This document shows positions 44,216 through 53,605 of a stretch of 64,000 bases of DNA, piece by piece. A model generated the notes under the pieces. That model ran no database searches. It was given only the letters and a program-made list of their open reading frames with translations, and was not told where the DNA came from. Each line of letters begins with the position of its first letter. Position 1 is the stretch's first letter. The position numbers and the translations under genes are program-made. Source of the DNA: Ferranicluibacter rubi (GTDB lineage Bacteria > Pseudomonadota > Alphaproteobacteria > Rhizobiales > Rhizobiaceae); NCBI RefSeq assembly GCF_011603255.1, contig NZ_JAANCM010000015.1:1-64000 (forward strand). Direction: 5' to 3'.

Positions 44216-45298
44216 ATGACATTTTCCAAAACCGGCGACCGGAAAACACCGGGCGCCAAGATCCCCGCGACCGTCATCACCGGCTTTCTCGGTGCGGGCA
44301 AGACGACGATGATCCGCAACATTCTGGAAAACGCCGATGGCCGGCGGATCGCGCTGATCATCAACGAGTTCGGCGATCTCGGCGTTGATGGCGACGTCCT
44401 GAAAGGCTGCGGGGCCGAGGCCTGCAGCGAGGACGATATCATCGAGCTCACCAATGGCTGCATCTGCTGCACCGTGGCCGACGATTTCATTCCCACGATG
44501 ACCCGTCTTCTGGAGCGGGAGGGCCGTCCCGACCATATCGTCATCGAGACCTCCGGTCTGGCGCTGCCGCAGCCGCTGATCGCCGCGTTCAACTGGCCGG
44601 ATATCCGCACGCAGGTGACGGTGGATGGCGTGATCACCGTGGTGGACAGCGCCGCCGTCGCCGCCGGTCGCTTCGCCGACGATCATGACAAGGTGGATGC
44701 CGCGCGCGCTGAGGATGACAATCTCGACCATGAGAGCCCGATCGAGGAGCTGTTCGAGGACCAGCTGACCGCCGCCGACCTCATCGTTCTCAACAAGACC
44801 GACCTGCTGGATGCCGCCGGTATCGAAGCCGTTCGGCGCGAGGTCGCCTCGCGGACGACGCGCAAGCCGATGATGATCGAGGCCGCCAATGGCGCAGTGC
44901 CGGCCTCGGTGCTGCTCGGCCTCGGCGTCGGTACGGAAGACGATATCGCCAACCGCAAGTCCCATCACGAGATGGAGCACGAGGCGGGCGAGGAGCACGA
45001 CCATGACGAGTTTGCGAGCTTCGTGGTCGAACTCGGCCCGATCGCCGATACCACCGCTTTCGTATCGCGGCTGAAGGAGATCGTCTCCGCACATGACGTC
45101 CTTCGGCTGAAGGGCTTTGCGGATGTTCCCGGCAAGCCGATGCGGCTTCTGATCCAGGCCGTGGGAACGCGGATCGATCCCTATTTCGACCGTGCGTGGG
45201 CGGCCGGCGAAGTGCGTCGCACGCGCCTCGTCGTCATCGGGCTTCACGATCTGGACGAGGCTGCGGTGCGCGCTGCCATCGTCGCGGCAGCGGCATAA
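44216..45298 (+). CDS. cobW: CobW family GTPase, cobalt metallochaperone
   Basis: The 360-residue G3E GTPase has Walker A GFLGAGKTT (23-31), the metal-site motif GCICC (Cys82, Cys84, Cys85) and a His/Glu-rich loop (HHEMEHEAGEEHDHDEF) near residue 260. CobW proteins deliver cobalt for the CobNST chelatase in the aerobic pathway. It lies between cobP and cobN in the riboswitch-controlled operon. Confidence 0.95.
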   Translation: MTFSKTGDRKTPGAKIPATVITGFLGAGKTTMIRNILENADGRRIALIINEFGDLGVDGDVLKGCGAEACSEDDIIELTNGCICCTVADDFIPTMTRLLEREGRPDHIVIETSGLALPQPLIAAFNWPDIRTQVTVDGVITVVDSAAVAAGRFADDHDKVDAARAEDDNLDHESPIEELFEDQLTAADLIVLNKTDLLDAAGIEAVRREVASRTTRKPMMIEAANGAVPASVLLGLGVGTEDDIANRKSHHEMEHEAGEEHDHDEFASFVVELGPIADTTAFVSRLKEIVSAHDVLRLKGFADVPGKPMRLLIQAVGTRIDPYFDRAWAAGEVRRTRLVVIGLHDLDEAAVRAAIVAAAA

Positions 45299-45319
45299 AA
45301 CAGGCAGGATCAGCGGCGG

Positions 45320-48300
45320 ATGCATCTTCTTCTTGCGCAGAAAGGCACGATCTCGGACGGGGACGAGGCCATCGACCTCGGTCAGTCCCCTGGCGAGATC
45401 CTGTTCCTGTCCGCCGCCGATACGGAGCTTTCCGCCATCGCGAGCGCCTGCAAGACCGCGCACGGCGGGCGAACCCTGCGGGCGGCAAGCCTTCTGTCGC
45501 TGAAGCACCCGATGTCGGTCGATACCTATGTCGATCGCACCGCGCGGCATGCAAAGCTGATCGTCGTGCGCGCACTCGGCGGTGCGTCCTATTTTAGTTA
45601 CGTGCTGGAAGCGCTCCACGCCACGGCCGTCACCCATCGTGCCAAGATCGCCGTTCTTCCGGGTTACGACAAGCCGGATCCCGCGCTCGACGCCTATTCC
45701 ACCGTGTCGGCCGAGGATCGGGCGGCGATGCTGGCCTACTTCACCGAGGGCGGTCCCGACAATATGCAGCGGTTCCTCGCCTATGCCGGCGCGGTCGTCG
45801 ATGACGGAGAGCGGCCGCCGGCGGCAACGCCGTTGCTGCGGGCCGGCATCTGGTCGCCGGAAGCGGGCATTATCGGTGCTGCGGATTGGGGACGCGCACA
45901 TGCGGGGCAGCAGCCGATCGTGGCGCTCTGCTTCTATCGCGCACTCGTCCAGTCCGGCGAGACACGACCGGTGGCCGCGCTGGTCGAGGCGCTGTCTGCC
46001 GAGGGAATGCGGGTTCTCCCGGTCTTCGTCTCCAGCCTGAAGGATGCCCTGTCCGTCGGCACGGTCGAGGCGATCTTCGCGCGGTTCACGCCGGATGTCG
46101 TCCTCAACGCCACGAGCTTTGCGGTCTCCGCACCGGGCGGCGATCACAAGGGAACCGTGCTCGACGCCGGTGGGGCGCCGGTGCTTCAGGTGCTGTTCTC
46201 CGCCTCGACCCGGCAGGCCTGGGAAAGCTCGTCGCAAGGCCTGATGGCGCGCGATCTCGCGATGAACGTCGCGCTTCCCGAGGTGGACGGACGCATTCTT
46301 TCTCGTGCGGTCTCCTTCAAGGCGGCCGCGATCTATGACGAGGCGGTCGAGACCAACATCGTCGGGCATGCGCCTCTGCCGGACAGGGTCGCCTTCGTGG
46401 CGAAACTGGCGGCGAACTGGGCGCGCCTGCGCCACACGCCGCCCGCCGACCGCAAGATCGCCATCGTGCTCGCCAATTATCCGAACCGCGACGGTCGGCT
46501 CGGCAACGGCGTCGGGCTGGATACGCCGGCCGGCACGATCGAGGTGCTGCGCGCCATGGCCAAGGCGGGGTATCCCGCGACCGATCTGCCCGCAGACGGC
46601 GATGCACTGATCCGGCATCTCATGGAAGGCCCGACCAACGCAGCCCGCGATGGGCGGCATATCCGCGAGACGCTATCGTTCAAGGATTACAACGCGTTCT
46701 TCGCAACGCTTCCCGAACGGATTCAAGCCGAGGTCACGGCACGCTGGGGAGGTCCCTCGCGCGATCCTTACGCAGATGGCGACCGTTTCGCGCTTCCGCT
46801 CGCGCGCCTCGGCGGCGTGCTGATCGGTATTCAACCGGCACGCGGCTACAATATCGACCCGAAGGAAACCTACCATTCGCCGGACCTCGTGCCGCCGCAT
46901 GGCTATTTCGCCTTCTATGCTTTCCTCCGCCGCGCCTTCGGAGCGCATGCGGTCATCCACATGGGCAAGCACGGCAATCTCGAATGGCTGCCGGGCAAGG
47001 CCTTGGCGCTGTCGGAGACCTGCTACCCGGAAGCCGTGTTCGGCCCGCTGCCGCATCTCTATCCGTTCATCGTCAACGATCCCGGCGAGGGAACCCAAGC
47101 CAAGCGCCGGACCAGCGCCGTCATCATCGATCACCTCACACCGCCACTGACGCGCGCCGAGACCTACGGCGCGTTGCGCGACCTCGAAGGTCTGGTCGAT
47201 GAATATTACGACGCGGCCGGTGGCGATCCGCGGCGCCTGCGGCTGCTCTCCAACCAGATCCTGCACCTCGTGCGCGATATCGGGCTCGATGCGGATGCAG
47301 GCATCGCCGAGACGGATGGCGAGGATGCGGCGCTGCAGAAGCTCGACGCCTATCTCTGCGATCTCAAGGAGATGCAGATCCGCGATGGTCTCCACGTCTT
47401 CGGTGTCTCGCCCGAAGGACGGCTCCTGACCGACCTGACACTGGGGCTCGCGCGCGTGCCGCGCGGCACCGGCGAGGGTGGAGACGCGAGCCTGCAGCGG
47501 GCGATTTCGCGGGATTGCGCGCTGGTCAACGGGGAGGGCACGGACATACCGGTGTTCGATCCGCTGGATTGCGCGCCCGCCACGCTCTGGCAGGGGCCGC
47601 GCCCGGCAATGCTCTTGGCCGTCAGCGACGACCCGTGGCGCAGCGAAGGCGACACCGTCGAGCGCATCGAGCTTCTCGCGGCAAAGCTCGTCGGCGGTGA
47701 GATCGCCTGTCCCGTGGGCTGGCCGGCGACGCGCGCCGTTCTCGATGCCGTCGAGGCACGACTGAAACCATCGCTGACCGCCTGCGGACCGGCGGAGATC
47801 GCCGGCCTGCTGGCCGGTCTCGACGGCCGGTTCGTCGCGCCCGGACCCTCCGGCGCGCCGACGCGCGGACGGCCGGACGTGCTGCCGACAGGGCGCAACT
47901 TCTATTCCGTTGATAGCCGCGCCGTGCCGACACCGGCCGCCTTCGAACTCGGTAGGAAATCGGCCGATCTCCTGATCCGGCGCTACCTGCAGGATCATGG
48001 CGAGTGGCCGACGGCGCTCGGCCTCACCGCCTGGGGCACCTCCAACATGCGCACCGGCGGCGACGACATCGCGCAGGCGCTGGCCCTCATCGGCGCGAAG
48101 CCGCTCTGGGACCCGATGTCGCGGCGGGTCACGGGCTACGAAATCGTGCCGCCGGCGCTTCTCGGCCGCCCGCGCGTCGATGTCACCCTGCGCGTCTCTG
48201 GCTTCTTCCGCGATGCCTTTCCCGAGCAGATCGCGCTGTTCGACAGTGCGGTCCGTGCGATCGGCGCGCTGGAGGAGGACGACGAGGACAACGCCATCGC

Positions 48301-49081
48301 CGCCCGTATCCGCCGCGAGAGCGCGGAATGGCGCGAGAAGGGGCTGAGTGCCGCAGATGCCGAACGCCGCGCCTCCTACCGCGTCTTCGGCTCCAAGCCC
48401 GGCTCCTACGGTGCCGGCCTGCAGGCGCTGATGGACGAGAAGCGCGGACCCGAACGCTCCGAGCTTGCCGACGCCTATCTCACCTGGGGCGGCTATGCCT
48501 ATGGCGCGCATGCGGAGGGCCGCGACGCGCGCGAGGTGCTGGAAACACGCCTCGCCGGCGTACAGGCCGTCGTGCAGAATCAGGACAATCGCGAGCACGA
48601 TCTTCTCGACAGCGACGACTACTACCAGTTCGAAGGCGGCATGAGCGCGGCCATCGAACACCTCTCGGGCACGCGGCCCGTGATCTACCACAACGATCAT
48701 TCCCGGCCGGAAAAGCCGGTGATCCGGTCGCTCGAGGAGGAGATCGGCCGCGTCGTGCGCGGGCGGGTGGTCAATCCGAAATGGATCGCCGGCATGATGC
48801 GGCACGGCTACAAGGGCGCCTTCGAGATGGCGGCGACCGTCGATTATCTCTTCGCCTTTGCCGCCACCACAGGTGCTGTCCGCAGCCAGCATTTCGAGGC
48901 GGTCTACCAGGCCTTCGTGCTGGACGATGCCGTGCGCGCCTTCATGGAGGCGGCCAACCGCCATGCCTTCCGTGACCTGGCAGCCCGGCTGACCGACGCG
49001 ATCGACCGTGGATACTGGCAGCCGCGTTCTAACTCGGCCCGCTTCGAGCTTTCCAACAGCCTGACGCTCAGGGCGTCGTGA
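45320..49081 (+). CDS. cobN: Cobaltochelatase subunit CobN
   Basis: The 1253-residue protein is the large porphyrin-binding subunit of the ATP-dependent cobaltochelatase, which inserts cobalt into hydrogenobyrinic acid a,c-diamide. Recognised segments include IHMGKHGNLEWLPGKALALSE, PFIVNDPGEGTQAKRR and WGTSNMRTGGDDIAQALALIGAKP. The length is normal for the CobN family. The partners CobS and CobT are not in the window. The gene follows cobW by 21 bases and precedes cobO by 18. Confidence 0.96.
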   Translation: MHLLLAQKGTISDGDEAIDLGQSPGEILFLSAADTELSAIASACKTAHGGRTLRAASLLSLKHPMSVDTYVDRTARHAKLIVVRALGGASYFSYVLEALHATAVTHRAKIAVLPGYDKPDPALDAYSTVSAEDRAAMLAYFTEGGPDNMQRFLAYAGAVVDDGERPPAATPLLRAGIWSPEAGIIGAADWGRAHAGQQPIVALCFYRALVQSGETRPVAALVEALSAEGMRVLPVFVSSLKDALSVGTVEAIFARFTPDVVLNATSFAVSAPGGDHKGTVLDAGGAPVLQVLFSASTRQAWESSSQGLMARDLAMNVALPEVDGRILSRAVSFKAAAIYDEAVETNIVGHAPLPDRVAFVAKLAANWARLRHTPPADRKIAIVLANYPNRDGRLGNGVGLDTPAGTIEVLRAMAKAGYPATDLPADGDALIRHLMEGPTNAARDGRHIRETLSFKDYNAFFATLPERIQAEVTARWGGPSRDPYADGDRFALPLARLGGVLIGIQPARGYNIDPKETYHSPDLVPPHGYFAFYAFLRRAFGAHAVIHMGKHGNLEWLPGKALALSETCYPEAVFGPLPHLYPFIVNDPGEGTQAKRRTSAVIIDHLTPPLTRAETYGALRDLEGLVDEYYDAAGGDPRRLRLLSNQILHLVRDIGLDADAGIAETDGEDAALQKLDAYLCDLKEMQIRDGLHVFGVSPEGRLLTDLTLGLARVPRGTGEGGDASLQRAISRDCALVNGEGTDIPVFDPLDCAPATLWQGPRPAMLLAVSDDPWRSEGDTVERIELLAAKLVGGEIACPVGWPATRAVLDAVEARLKPSLTACGPAEIAGLLAGLDGRFVAPGPSGAPTRGRPDVLPTGRNFYSVDSRAVPTPAAFELGRKSADLLIRRYLQDHGEWPTALGLTAWGTSNMRTGGDDIAQALALIGAKPLWDPMSRRVTGYEIVPPALLGRPRVDVTLRVSGFFRDAFPEQIALFDSAVRAIGALEEDDEDNAIAARIRRESAEWREKGLSAADAERRASYRVFGSKPGSYGAGLQALMDEKRGPERSELADAYLTWGGYAYGAHAEGRDAREVLETRLAGVQAVVQNQDNREHDLLDSDDYYQFEGGMSAAIEHLSGTRPVIYHNDHSRPEKPVIRSLEEEIGRVVRGRVVNPKWIAGMMRHGYKGAFEMAATVDYLFAFAATTGAVRSQHFEAVYQAFVLDDAVRAFMEAANRHAFRDLAARLTDAIDRGYWQPRSNSARFELSNSLTLRAS

Positions 49082-49099
49082 GAACCCAAAGGGACTGAT

Positions 49100-49729
49100 A
49101 TGACCGAGGAAACACCGGCCGCCGAGGTCGATCTGGAGCGCCACGCCATGAAGATGGCGAAAAAGAAGGTTGCGCGCGAAAAGATCATGGCGACGAAAAC
49201 CGACGGCAAGGGCCTCATCATGGTCCATACCGGCAAGGGTAAGGGCAAGACCACCGCCGGCTTCGGCATGATCTTCCGCCACATCGCCCACGGCATGCCG
49301 TCCGCGGTCGTGCAGTACATCAAGGGCGGCTGGGAGACGGGCGAGCGCACGCTGATCGAGACGCATTTCCAGCATCTCTGCCGCTTCTACACGCTCGGTG
49401 AAGGTTTTACCTGGGAAACGCAGGACCGTGCCCGCGACGTCGCGATGGCGCAGAAGGCTTGGGAAACCTCAAAAGAGCTGATCCGCGATCCCGCAAATTC
49501 CATGGTGCTGCTGGACGAGATCAATATCGCGCTACGCTACGATTATATCGACATCCACGAGGTCGTGCGGTTTCTCAGCGAGGAAAAGCCGCCGATGACC
49601 CATGTGGTACTGACCGGCCGCAATGCCCGCGAGGAACTGATCGAGATCGCCGACCTCGTGACCGAGATGGAGCTCGTCAAGCACCCGTTCCGCTCGGGCA
49701 TCAAGGCGCAGGTAGGGGTGGAGTACTAA
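49100..49729 (+). CDS. cobO: Cob(I)yrinic acid a,c-diamide adenosyltransferase
   Basis: The 209-residue enzyme belongs to the CobA(enteric)/CobO/BtuR family: P-loop GKGKGKTTAGFG near residue 45, then AVVQYIKGGWETGERTLIE, LGEGFTWETQ and MVLLDEINIALRYDYI. It transfers the adenosyl group of ATP to cob(I)yrinic acid a,c-diamide. It closes the first cob operon, and its stop overlaps the stop of the convergent TSUP gene. Confidence 0.95.
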   Translation: MTEETPAAEVDLERHAMKMAKKKVAREKIMATKTDGKGLIMVHTGKGKGKTTAGFGMIFRHIAHGMPSAVVQYIKGGWETGERTLIETHFQHLCRFYTLGEGFTWETQDRARDVAMAQKAWETSKELIRDPANSMVLLDEINIALRYDYIDIHEVVRFLSEEKPPMTHVVLTGRNAREELIEIADLVTEMELVKHPFRSGIKAQVGVEY

Positions 49730-50511
49730 AACCCGAGCCAGACCCGGACTGGATTCGCCGGATCGGCGAGCAGGCGGATGGCGAGCGCGATGCAGGTGAT
49801 GACCAGCAGCGGCTTGATGATCTTGGCGCCGCGCTTCATGGCAAAGCGCGAGCCGAGCTGCGCACCCGCAAACTGCCCAACGCCCATCATCAGCCCGACC
49901 TTCCACAGCACGACGCCATACCAGGCGAGCACGAGGAAGCCGCCGAGATTGGAGCCGAAATTGAGGAGCTTGGTATGCGCCGTCGCCTTGAGCACGCCGA
50001 AGCCGGCAAGGGCGATGAAGGCCAGCATGAAGAAAGAGCCGGTGCCGGGCCCGAAGATGCCGTCGTAAAAGCCGATGGCGGGCACGATGGTGAGGCCGAA
50101 GATGAAGGGCGTGATGCGCTGGGCGCGATCGAGATCGGCGACGTTCGGCTTCAGCGCGAAATAGAGAGCGATGCCGATCAGCAGGAAGGGAAGCACGGCG
50201 CGCAGCACATCGCCCGGCACGACGGTTGCCACCACCGCGCCGATGGCGCCTCCGGCCAGCGACAGGAGCGCCATGGGCAGCTGGCTTTTCAGGTCCACAT
50301 GGCCGGCTTTCGCATAGGCAAGGCTGGCCGAACCCGAGCCGAACAGCGATTGCAGCTTGTTGGTGCCGAGCGTTTCCAGCGGCGGAAGACCGGCGAGCAG
50401 CATGGCCGGCACCGTGATCATGCCGCCGCCGCCGGCAATGCTGTCGATGAAGCCGGCGATGAACGCGGCAAGGAAAAGGAAAAGGAGCAGATGAAACGCG
50501 AGATCGTGCAC
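49726..50511 (-). CDS. TauE/SafE (TSUP) family membrane transporter
   Basis: A 261-residue protein with about eight membrane helices and the TSUP features GFIDSIAGGGGMITVPAMLLAG near the N-terminus and GFYDGIFGPGTGSFFMLAFI in the repeated second half. Family members export sulfite, organosulfonates or related anions; the substrate here is not known. It is inserted in the opposite orientation between cobO and cobE. I would not call it a cobalt transporter on position alone. Confidence 0.88.
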   Translation of the reverse strand: MHDLAFHLLLFLFLAAFIAGFIDSIAGGGGMITVPAMLLAGLPPLETLGTNKLQSLFGSGSASLAYAKAGHVDLKSQLPMALLSLAGGAIGAVVATVVPGDVLRAVLPFLLIGIALYFALKPNVADLDRAQRITPFIFGLTIVPAIGFYDGIFGPGTGSFFMLAFIALAGFGVLKATAHTKLLNFGSNLGGFLVLAWYGVVLWKVGLMMGVGQFAGAQLGSRFAMKRGAKIIKPLLVITCIALAIRLLADPANPVRVWLGF

Positions 50512-50967
50512 GATGGACCTTGGGCCGTGACGCCGGCAGCGGGATATCTAGGGGTGCGCGCGCTCGGCGCGCAGACACGCAAGCTCTTTGGCAGAGCCGG
50601 CGGGGAAAAGGAAGGCCTTGCCGAGGCGCAGGGTGTTGCCGACCGACCGCGATCGTCAAACCCGGGTTCGTCGATTCTGCCATGGAATCTTCATCATCCA
50701 TTCCGGTTCGCGCAAATCTCTTGTAAGTCATGCTTCATGCGACGGCGCCCGGTTCGGGCTGAAAACGCGTCCGGTGCGGCCGACCCTGATCGGGGGCTCA
50801 TGCCGGAGCTGTCGAGGCCTCGACCGGGGAGAGATCCCCGGCCGCTCGGCGTCTGCGCGACTGTAGCCTGTGGTGTCGTCATCGACCGCCACGTCGCTGC
50901 CGGATCTGAAACGCGGCTTCCTGTTCTGCCCCTTCGGGCACAGGTGGCGTGCAGCGGAGAGCGTGGA
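50512..50967. other. Intergenic region TSUP-cobE
   Basis: A 456-bp divergent spacer. It contains a perfect hairpin CCGGGGA-gaga-TCCCCGG (50824-50841) and a partial resemblance to a riboswitch segment (GCGACTGTAG near 50859), but no B12 box. It should hold the promoters for both neighbours. Confidence 0.55.
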
Positions 50968-51465
50968 ATGACCATGAGCGGTGAGACGACGGAGCGTGGG
51001 CTCGTTCTCGGCCTCGGCTGCCGGCCGGGTGCATCCGTCGCCGACGTCCTCGATCTCGCTTGCGCCGTGCTGGCAGATGCCGGCTACCCCAAGCTGCCGC
51101 TTCACGCCATCGCCTCGCTCGATGCCCGCGCCACCGAGCCCGCCATCCTCGCTCTTGCCGATCATTTCGCCGTTCCGCTCCTGACATTCGACGCCGTCCG
51201 ACTGGAGACGGAGACGCCGCGCATCGCGACGCCATCGCCGGACGTCTTTCGCCTGACCGGATGCCATAGCGTCGCGGAGGCATCGGCCCTTGCCGCTGCC
51301 GGGATTGGCGGACGGCTGGTGGTGGAAAAGCGTACCTCCCGCCAAGCGACCGCTGCCGTGGTGGAAGCCGAGTCGAAACAGGTGCTTGCCGCGATGTCTT
51401 CGACCGGTCTGGTCAGATCCTCTCAGATCGAATCATCTTTGCCGGCCCTGGAGTTGGCGGGATGA
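50968..51465 (+). CDS. cobE: Cobalamin biosynthesis protein CobE
   Basis: A 165-residue protein of the CobE/CbiG C-terminal family: LVLGLGCRPGASVADVLDL at the N-terminus, LHAIASLDARATEPAILALADHFAVPLLTFDA and a GCHSVAEASALAAAG segment. CobE binds cobalamin intermediates, and its exact role in the aerobic pathway is unsettled. ATG 50968 follows GGAGAGCGTGG; ATG 50974 is the alternative. Its stop overlaps the cobA start (ATGA). Confidence 0.88.
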   Translation: MTMSGETTERGLVLGLGCRPGASVADVLDLACAVLADAGYPKLPLHAIASLDARATEPAILALADHFAVPLLTFDAVRLETETPRIATPSPDVFRLTGCHSVAEASALAAAGIGGRLVVEKRTSRQATAAVVEAESKQVLAAMSSTGLVRSSQIESSLPALELAG

Positions 51466-52283
51466 GTGATTTTCCCTTCGAAGGCCTGCCGCTGATGGCG
51501 CCGGGCGCGGTCTGGCTCGTCGGGGCTGGCCCGGGCGATCCTGGCCTGCTGACGCTGCATGCGGTCAACGCCCTGCGACAGGCGGATGTCATCGTGCATG
51601 ACGCGCTGGTGGATGCCGCCTGCCTGTCTCTCGCGCGGCCCGGCGCCGTGCTGGAGTTCGCCGGCAAGCGCGGCGGCAAGCCCTCGCCGAAGCAGCGCGA
51701 TATCTCTCTGCGCCTCGTCGCGCTCGCCCGGGAGGGCAAGCGGGTGCTGCGGCTGAAGGGCGGCGATCCCTTCGTCTTCGGTCGTGGCGGGGAAGAGGCG
51801 CTGGTGCTGGTCGAGCACGGCATTCCCTTCCGGGTCGTGCCCGGCATCACCGCGGGTATCGGCGGTCTCGCCTATGCGGGCATTCCGGTCACCCACCGCG
51901 ACATCACCCATGTCGTCACCTTCCTCACCGGCCATGATTCCTCGGGCCTCGTGCCGGATCGCGTCGATTGGGCGAGCGTCGCCAAGGGCTCACCCGTCAT
52001 CGTCATGTATATGGCCATGAAACATATCAGCGAGATCACCGCGAACCTCCTGGCCGCCGGCCGCGCGCCGGACGAGCCGCTGGCCTTCGTCAGCAACGCC
52101 GCAACGTCCCGCCAGTCGGTTCTCGAAACGACGCTGGGGCAGGCTGCGGCCGATGCTGCCTCCGCCGGCGTCTCGCCACCGGCCATCGTCGTCCTCGGAG
52201 AGGTCGTGCGGCTGCGCGCCGTTCTCGATTGGCTCGGCTCCGAGCAGGCCGATGCGGCTCTGGCGAGGGAACGCACGGCATGA
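51462..52283 (+). CDS. cobA: Uroporphyrinogen-III C-methyltransferase
   Basis: The 273-residue SUMT enzyme has the SAM-binding GAGPGDPGLLTLHAV (about residues 22-36), RVLRLKGGDPFVFGRGGEEA and VPGITAGIGGLAYAGIPVTHR. It methylates uroporphyrinogen III at C2 and C7 to precorrin-2, the first committed step to B12 (and siroheme). It is translationally coupled to cobE upstream and cobB downstream by ATGA overlaps. Confidence 0.95.
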   Translation: MSDFPFEGLPLMAPGAVWLVGAGPGDPGLLTLHAVNALRQADVIVHDALVDAACLSLARPGAVLEFAGKRGGKPSPKQRDISLRLVALAREGKRVLRLKGGDPFVFGRGGEEALVLVEHGIPFRVVPGITAGIGGLAYAGIPVTHRDITHVVTFLTGHDSSGLVPDRVDWASVAKGSPVIVMYMAMKHISEITANLLAAGRAPDEPLAFVSNAATSRQSVLETTLGQAAADAASAGVSPPAIVVLGEVVRLRAVLDWLGSEQADAALARERTA

Positions 52284-53605
52284 GCGGCATCCTGATCGCC
52301 GCCCCATCTTCCGGCTCCGGCAAGACCACCATCACGCTAGGTCTTTTGCGTGCCCTCAGCCGGTGCGGCGTCGCGGTATCTCCCGGCAAGGCGGGCCCGG
52401 ATTATATCGATCCCGCCTTCCACACCGCGGCCTGCGGCATCGCCTGCGTCAACTACGATCCCTGGGCCATGCGCCCCGCTCTGCTCGATGCGCAGGCATC
52501 CCGCGCGCGGGACGATGGCCGCCTTCTGGTGATCGAGGCCATGATGGGCCTCTTCGATGCGGCGATGGATGGCACCGGCGCGCCGGCCGATCTTGCGGCG
52601 TCTCTGGGTCTGCCGGTCGTGCTGGTGGTCGATTGTGGACGCATGGCGCAGTCGGTGGCGGCCCTGGTGTCCGGCTACGCCCGCTTCCGCGCCGACGTGC
52701 AACTTGCCGGCGTCATCCTCAACAAGGTCGGCAGTCCGAAGCACGAGGCCATGCTGCGCGGCGCGCTTGATGCCATCGATATGCCTGTGCTCGGCGTCAT
52801 CGGCCGCGATCCGGGCCTCGCTCTACCCGAGCGCCATCTCGGCCTCGTGCAGGCCGGCGAGCAGGGCGGTCTCGATCTGTTCATCGACCACGCCGCCGAT
52901 GCCGTCGAGGCGGGGTGCGATCTCGACGCGCTGGTGGCGCTCGGACGCCGCGCCCGTCCCGTGCAGCCTGCAACGGACCACGTCGTCGCCATGGACCCGC
53001 TCGGGTCGCGAATCGCGATCGCGCGCGACGTCGCGTTTGCCTTCGCCTATCAGCACCTGCTGGCCGGATGGCACACAGCGGGCGCGAGCCTCTCCTTCTT
53101 TTCACCGCTGGCGAACGAGGTGCCGGCAGACGATGCCGATGCCGTCTATCTCCCCGGCGGCTATCCGGAACTGTATGCGGGCACGTTGTCGGCCGCCGAA
53201 ACCTTCCGCGCCGGCATGCGGGCTGCGGCTCTGCGCGATGCCCGTGTCTTCGGCGAGTGCGGCGGCTACATGACGCTCGGCGAGGGGCTTGTCGATGCGT
53301 CGGGCACGCGCTACCCGATGCTCGGCCTTCTGCCGCTGACCACCAGCTTTGCTGAACGACGCCGGCATCTCGGTTATCGCCGCATCCGGCCGCTGGATGA
53401 AACGGGATTCTTCAAGCCGATGATGGCGCATGAGTTTCACTATGCGACGATCGTCTCGGAAGGGGATGCCGCGCCTCTGTTCGCGGTTGAGGATGCCGTA
53501 GGCACCTCGCTCGGCACCGCCGGCCTTCGCGCCGGAACGGTTGCCGGCTCCTTCATGCACCTGATCGACCGCGCGCCCGAACACACCGCGGCGGAGCCGG
53601 CATGA
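52280..53605 (+). CDS. cobB: Cobyrinate/hydrogenobyrinate a,c-diamide synthase
   Basis: The 441-residue enzyme starts at ATG 52280 with APSSGSGKTT as P-loop (residues 8-17) and KAGPDYIDPAFHTAA. It ends with a glutamine amidotransferase domain whose Cys is in FGECGGYMTLGEG and a His in the SFMHL segment. It uses glutamine and ATP to amidate the a and c side chains. ATGA overlaps link it to both cobA and cobC. Confidence 0.95.
   Translation: MSGILIAAPSSGSGKTTITLGLLRALSRCGVAVSPGKAGPDYIDPAFHTAACGIACVNYDPWAMRPALLDAQASRARDDGRLLVIEAMMGLFDAAMDGTGAPADLAASLGLPVVLVVDCGRMAQSVAALVSGYARFRADVQLAGVILNKVGSPKHEAMLRGALDAIDMPVLGVIGRDPGLALPERHLGLVQAGEQGGLDLFIDHAADAVEAGCDLDALVALGRRARPVQPATDHVVAMDPLGSRIAIARDVAFAFAYQHLLAGWHTAGASLSFFSPLANEVPADDADAVYLPGGYPELYAGTLSAAETFRAGMRAAALRDARVFGECGGYMTLGEGLVDASGTRYPMLGLLPLTTSFAERRRHLGYRRIRPLDETGFFKPMMAHEFHYATIVSEGDAAPLFAVEDAVGTSLGTAGLRAGTVAGSFMHLIDRAPEHTAAEPA

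Noticed and set aside
45000-49375. Very long minus-strand frames opposite cobN, cobW and cobO
   Set aside because: They are antisense shadows created by the high GC content and third-position bias of the real genes.
50740-50967. Possible second cobalamin riboswitch before cobE
   Set aside because: GCGACTGTAG resembles one block, but there is no B12 box and no GCCACTG or GGGAAGGC block in the correct order.
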